Shown here one piece after another: positions 60,538-64,000 of a stretch of 64,000 nt of DNA. Below the pieces are notes generated by a model that saw only the letters and a program-made list of their open reading frames with translations, was not told the origin of the DNA and searched no databases. The position numbers and the translations under genes were made by a program. Position 1 is the stretch's first letter, and each line of letters starts with the position of its first letter. The stretch comes from Catellatospora tritici (GTDB lineage: Bacteria; Actinomycetota; Actinomycetes; Mycobacteriales; Micromonosporaceae): assembly GCF_019083965.1 (NCBI RefSeq), contig NZ_JAHRCY010000007.1, positions 255,180 through 319,179 on the forward strand, in the 5' to 3' direction.

Positions 60538-61920
60538 ATGTCTACGGATACACCTGACCAGCCCGAGGACGGCACGCCCAAGGACGCCGCGGACAAGCCG
60601 CCGCAGCGCCCGACCGGCCGCGCTTCGGTGGGCCGGGCCTCCGTGGGCGGCTCGACGCCCCCCGAGGGCACGCCGCGCGTGACCGGCGGCTCCGGTCGCA
60701 ACGGCGCGTCGGGCACGTCGCGACCCTGGAACGAGGGCACCCCGCGCGGCATGGCCGCGGTGCCGGGGCGTGCCTCGGCGTCGTCGCGGCCGGGCGGCTC
60801 CGCCTCGTCGCGGCCGGGCGGTTCGGCGTCGGGTCGCGGCCGGTCGGGCTCGGCCCGGGTGCCGGTGGCGGGCGGCGGGAACACGTACGGCGCGGCCAAG
60901 AAGAAGGTCAAGCCGCGCTGGGGCCGGATCGCGCTGGTGGCCGTGATCGCGCTGGCGCTCTGCGGCGGCCTGGGCCTGGGCGGCGCGTGGCTGTATGCCA
61001 AGAGTGTCGAGGGCGACCTGTCCCGCACCGACCCGTTCTCGGCGCTGACCGGCGGCCGCCCGGCCAAGAAGGCCGACGGGGCGATGAACATCCTGCTGGT
61101 GGGCAGCGACTCGCGCGACCCGGACGCGCCCACCGACCGGGGCGGCGAATGGCGCACCGACACGATCATCCTGATGCACGTGCCGGCCAGCCAGGACCAC
61201 GCGTACCTCATCTCCATGCCGCGCGACCTGCACGTGTACATCCCGCACCAGGCCACCGACGTCGAGTGTGGCAACCGCAAGGCGAAGATCAACGCCGCGT
61301 ACGCCTGGGGCGGCATGCCGTTGCTGGTCAAGACGGTCGAGTGCTTCACCTCGGTGCGCATGGACCACGTCATGCTGATCGACTTCGGCGGCTTCAAGGA
61401 GGTGGTCGACGCCCTGGGCGGCGTCGACATGGACATCGAGCGGACCATCACCTCGATCCACAAGCCGAAGCGCACCTTCACCAAGGGCATGATGCACCTC
61501 AACGGAGAGGAAGCGCTCGACTACGCACGGCAGCGAAAGCAGTTCCCCGACGGCGACTTCGCCCGCATGCGCCACCAGCAGCAGCTGCTGAAGGCGTTGC
61601 TGGACAAGGCCGCCAGTGGCGGCACCCTGACCAACCCCAGCAAGCTGCACGGCTTCCTCGAGGCGATGACCAGCGCGGTGACCGTGGACAACGACTTCCG
61701 CCTGGTCGACATGGCGATCCAGTTCCGCGGCATCCGCAGCGCGGACCTGACGTTCATGACCAGCCCGCATCTGGGCAGCCAGATGGTCAACGGTGAAAGC
61801 GTGGTGGTCTCCGACCGCACCAAGGCGATCGAGCTCTACCAGGCGGTCGCCAACGACAAGGTCAAGGAATGGGTCGCAGCTCACACGAGTCCGTCACCTG
61901 CGGCGCCAGGTAGGGGTTGA
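60538..61920 (+). CDS. LytR-CpsA-Psr (LCP) family protein 1
   Basis: This 460-residue protein has a long Ser/Gly/Arg/Pro-rich cytoplasmic N-terminus (about 1-115), a membrane helix (about 127-150) and an LCP domain (about 180-440). Motifs include LLVGSDSRDPDAP, WRTDTIILMHVPAS, ISMPRDLHVYIP, KINAAYAWGG and DALGGVDM. LCP enzymes ligate glycopolymers such as arabinogalactan or teichoic acids to peptidoglycan. It is the first of three consecutive LCP genes on this strand. It starts with a leaderless-type TAGGCT. Confidence 0.92.
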   Translation: MSTDTPDQPEDGTPKDAADKPPQRPTGRASVGRASVGGSTPPEGTPRVTGGSGRNGASGTSRPWNEGTPRGMAAVPGRASASSRPGGSASSRPGGSASGRGRSGSARVPVAGGGNTYGAAKKKVKPRWGRIALVAVIALALCGGLGLGGAWLYAKSVEGDLSRTDPFSALTGGRPAKKADGAMNILLVGSDSRDPDAPTDRGGEWRTDTIILMHVPASQDHAYLISMPRDLHVYIPHQATDVECGNRKAKINAAYAWGGMPLLVKTVECFTSVRMDHVMLIDFGGFKEVVDALGGVDMDIERTITSIHKPKRTFTKGMMHLNGEEALDYARQRKQFPDGDFARMRHQQQLLKALLDKAASGGTLTNPSKLHGFLEAMTSAVTVDNDFRLVDMAIQFRGIRSADLTFMTSPHLGSQMVNGESVVVSDRTKAIELYQAVANDKVKEWVAAHTSPSPAAPGRG

Positions 61921-62039
61921 CGCAACAAGTTTCTCCACAAATAGGGCATATCGATTCAGATTGCTCTATGGGCCCTCGCCGCTTCGCAGGTGCACCTATT
62001 ACAGTGGCCCGGTCTACGGCATAGGGACCGGGGGATCTG

Positions 62040-63296
62040 GTGGCGAACAAGGCTCGGCGAGGCGGTGCGAAAAACGCTGTTCCCAAGCAGCGCAGCCGGG
62101 GGCAGGCCCCCGACCCCTACGACGAGTACGACGACCCCGCCCCGCGCGGCGCCAGCCACTCGCTGAAGAAGCCCAGCGGCAAGAAGAAGGGCTCCGGCAA
62201 GAAGAAGAAGCGTGAGCGCAGCCCCCTGTGGGCCAAGTTGACGCTCACCTTCGGCGCGCTGCTGATGATGGTCGCCGGTGGCGCCATCGTCGGGGTCAAG
62301 TCGTTCGTCGGCAAGCTCGAGGACAGTGTCCAGGTCGTCAACGTGCTCGACGAGGCGGGCAAGGACACCGGCCCGCAGGGCGCCGACCTCACCGGCGCGA
62401 TCGACATCCTGCTGCTGGGCATCGACGTGCGCGCCACCCAGGAGCGCGACAACGCCCGCGCCGACACGATCCTGCTGCTGCACGTCCCCGCGAGCCACGA
62501 CCAGGCATACCTGATGTCGATCCCGCGCGACTCGATGGTGCAGATCCCCGCGAACCCGGCGACCCGCTACAGCGGCGCCACCGACCGCATCAACGCGGCC
62601 TTCTACTTCGGCGCGCAGAACGGCGGCGGCTGGAAGGGCGGCATGGCGCTGACCGCCAAGACCGTCAGCAAGCTGACCGGCATCCAGTTCGACGGCGCCG
62701 CGGTCATCGACTTCGGCGGTTTCTCGAAGGTCATCAACGCGCTGGGCACCGTGAACATCTGCGTGGAGAGCGACGCCGAGTCGCTGCACTACTACCACGT
62801 CAACGGCAAGGTCACCTACGTCAACGAGCAGAAGGCCCACAACCAGGGACTCAAGGCGTACGTGCACAAGAAGGGCTGCCGGGAGATGCAGGGCTGGGAG
62901 GCCCTGGACTACTCGCGCATCCGCAAGTCGCTCGACGACGGCGACTACGGCCGCCAGCGCCACCAGCAGCAGCTGATCAAGGCGATGGCCAAGAAGGCCG
63001 CCAGCAGCGGCGTGCTGACCGATGTCAACAAGATCTCCGCGCTGACCAGTGCTGTCGGCGAGTCGATGATCCTGGACACCAAGGGCCGCCCGCTGATCGA
63101 CTTCCTGTTCTCGCTGAAGGACCTCGCGAGCGCCGACCTGGTGCTGCTCAAGACGAACGCGGGCTGGTTCAACAGCACCGGCTCGGGCGGCGAGGCGCTG
63201 AACGAGGGCACCATGCAGATGTTCAACGCCGCCAAGACCGACACGCTCGGCCAGTTCACCCTGCTCAACCCGGAGTTCGTCAACAACGAGAAATAG
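62040..63296 (+). CDS. LytR-CpsA-Psr (LCP) family protein 2
   Basis: This 418-residue LCP protein has a Lys/Gly-rich basic N-terminus (KKPSGKKKGSGKKKK), a membrane helix (about 65-88), then LLLGIDVRATQERDNARADTILLLHVPAS, MSIPRDSMVQIP and DFGGFSKVINALGTVNICV. The last motif has ALGT where DALGG is normal. It is more similar to LCP protein 3 than to 1. The start is GTG at 62040, after 119 bases of leader. Confidence 0.92.
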   Translation: MANKARRGGAKNAVPKQRSRGQAPDPYDEYDDPAPRGASHSLKKPSGKKKGSGKKKKRERSPLWAKLTLTFGALLMMVAGGAIVGVKSFVGKLEDSVQVVNVLDEAGKDTGPQGADLTGAIDILLLGIDVRATQERDNARADTILLLHVPASHDQAYLMSIPRDSMVQIPANPATRYSGATDRINAAFYFGAQNGGGWKGGMALTAKTVSKLTGIQFDGAAVIDFGGFSKVINALGTVNICVESDAESLHYYHVNGKVTYVNEQKAHNQGLKAYVHKKGCREMQGWEALDYSRIRKSLDDGDYGRQRHQQQLIKAMAKKAASSGVLTDVNKISALTSAVGESMILDTKGRPLIDFLFSLKDLASADLVLLKTNAGWFNSTGSGGEALNEGTMQMFNAAKTDTLGQFTLLNPEFVNNEK

Positions 63297-63338
63297 CTCA
63301 TCCCCGCTGACCGGCACCGCACGGACCTAGGAGGTCGC

Positions 63339-64000
63339 GTGGCGAAGAAGGCACCGAAGGGCAGCAAGACGACGGGCGGCGTGCCGAGGCAGCGCACGCG
63401 GCCGGCGGGTGGGGGCGGCACCGCCGCCTCCCGCAAACGGGGCAGGCGCGGCCGCGCGCCACTGTGGTCCAAGTTCGCCGTCACCTTCGGTGCCCTGCTG
63501 ATGCTGGCGGCGGGCGGGGCGATCGTCGGGGTCCACTCGTTCGTGGGCAGCGTCGAGGACAACCTGCAGACCACCAACGTGATCGAGGACGCGACCGCGC
63601 CCGAGGGCGAGGCGCTCAAGGGCGCGATCGACATGCTGCTGCTGGGCATCGACACCCGGGCGGGCCAGCGCGCCGACGACGCCAGGGCCGACACCATCAT
63701 GCTGCTGCACATCCCGGCCACCCACGACCAGGCGTACCTGATGTCCATCCCCCGCGACGCGCTGGTGGACATCCCGGCGGCGGGCAACGGATACGGCGGA
63801 CACCGCGACAAGGCCAATGCGGCCTTCTTCTTCGGGGCGCAGAAGGGCGGCGGCTGGGTGGGCGGCCTGAAGCTGACCTACGAGACCGTGCGCAACCTGA
63901 CCGGCATCCAGTTCGACGGCGCCGCGGTCATCGACTTCGCCGGGTTCAAGCAGGTCATCGAGGCCCTGGGCTCGGTCTATCTCTGCGTCGAGGCCGACAC
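63339..64000 (+). CDS. LytR-CpsA-Psr (LCP) family protein 3 (partial)
   Basis: The gene starts at GTG 63339 with AGGAGG five bases upstream and continues past the window end. The visible 220 residues have a basic N-terminus, a membrane helix (about 45-66) and the LCP motifs LLLGIDTRAGQRADDARADT, MSIPRDALVDIP and TGIQFDGAAVIDF. It is a close paralogue of LCP protein 2, which points to tandem duplication. Its own C-terminus is not visible. Confidence 0.9.
   Translation, partial: MAKKAPKGSKTTGGVPRQRTRPAGGGGTAASRKRGRRGRAPLWSKFAVTFGALLMLAAGGAIVGVHSFVGSVEDNLQTTNVIEDATAPEGEALKGAIDMLLLGIDTRAGQRADDARADTIMLLHIPATHDQAYLMSIPRDALVDIPAAGNGYGGHRDKANAAFFFGAQKGGGWVGGLKLTYETVRNLTGIQFDGAAVIDFAGFKQVIEALGSVYLCVEAD

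Overview
This window comes from a very GC-rich actinobacterial chromosome, most likely a Micromonosporaceae-type mycelial actinomycete (inference). The grounds are the high G+C with G/C-ending codons, many GTG starts and many probable leaderless starts. Further grounds are an HspR/HAIR-controlled dnaK-grpE-dnaJ-hspR cluster plus clpB, and several LytR-CpsA-Psr (LCP) genes. No rRNA, tRNA, CRISPR array, insertion sequence or prophage was seen. The region is mostly core and conserved genes with small accessory insertions and many palindromic intergenic repeats.

Layout. 1-6.2 kb: a membrane protein with an M48 protease, a PHP phosphoesterase, a repeat-rich gap, an EamA transporter and a DUF885 hydrolase. 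6.2-20.0 kb: two paralogous MacAB-like efflux cassettes. Each has a permease, an ATPase, one or two membrane-fusion proteins, an OmpR-type regulator with its histidine kinase, and a small lipoprotein with four conserved cysteines. 20.1-24.4 kb: a lipid module with a TetR regulator divergent from an SCP2-domain protein and an acyl-CoA dehydrogenase, followed by an acyl-CoA synthetase. 24.4-28.2 kb: purD and purA, separated by an AbiEi/DUF559-like gene bracketed by 67-bp inverted repeats.

28.2-37.9 kb: a degenerate diacylglycerol-kinase-like protein, a proline-rich ParA/MinD-like ATPase, DUF3151, a LOG-family protein, class II aldolase (fbaA), a small holin-like membrane protein, an ECF sigma factor overlapping a membrane LCP protein, and a DedA protein. 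38-43.4 kb: a solute-binding/VWA membrane protein, an ArsR regulator, pyrE, an SDR and two related four-helix membrane proteins.

43.5-54.8 kb is the heat-shock block: clpB, a lipoprotein, two small conserved proteins, then hspR, dnaJ, grpE and dnaK read leftward, with two P-loop GTPases read rightward. HAIR operators lie upstream of clpB and dnaK. 54.9-64 kb: a membrane-anchored protein with histidine-rich pentapeptide repeats, a 2-oxoacid dehydrogenase operon (E1-alpha, E1-beta, E2), a flavin-reductase-like protein and three tandem LCP genes, the last cut by the window end.

Long ORFs opposite dnaK, clpB and other genes are high-GC shadows and were left out. Start codons were chosen from RBS spacing, overlap with the upstream stop, or a -10-like hexamer just upstream.
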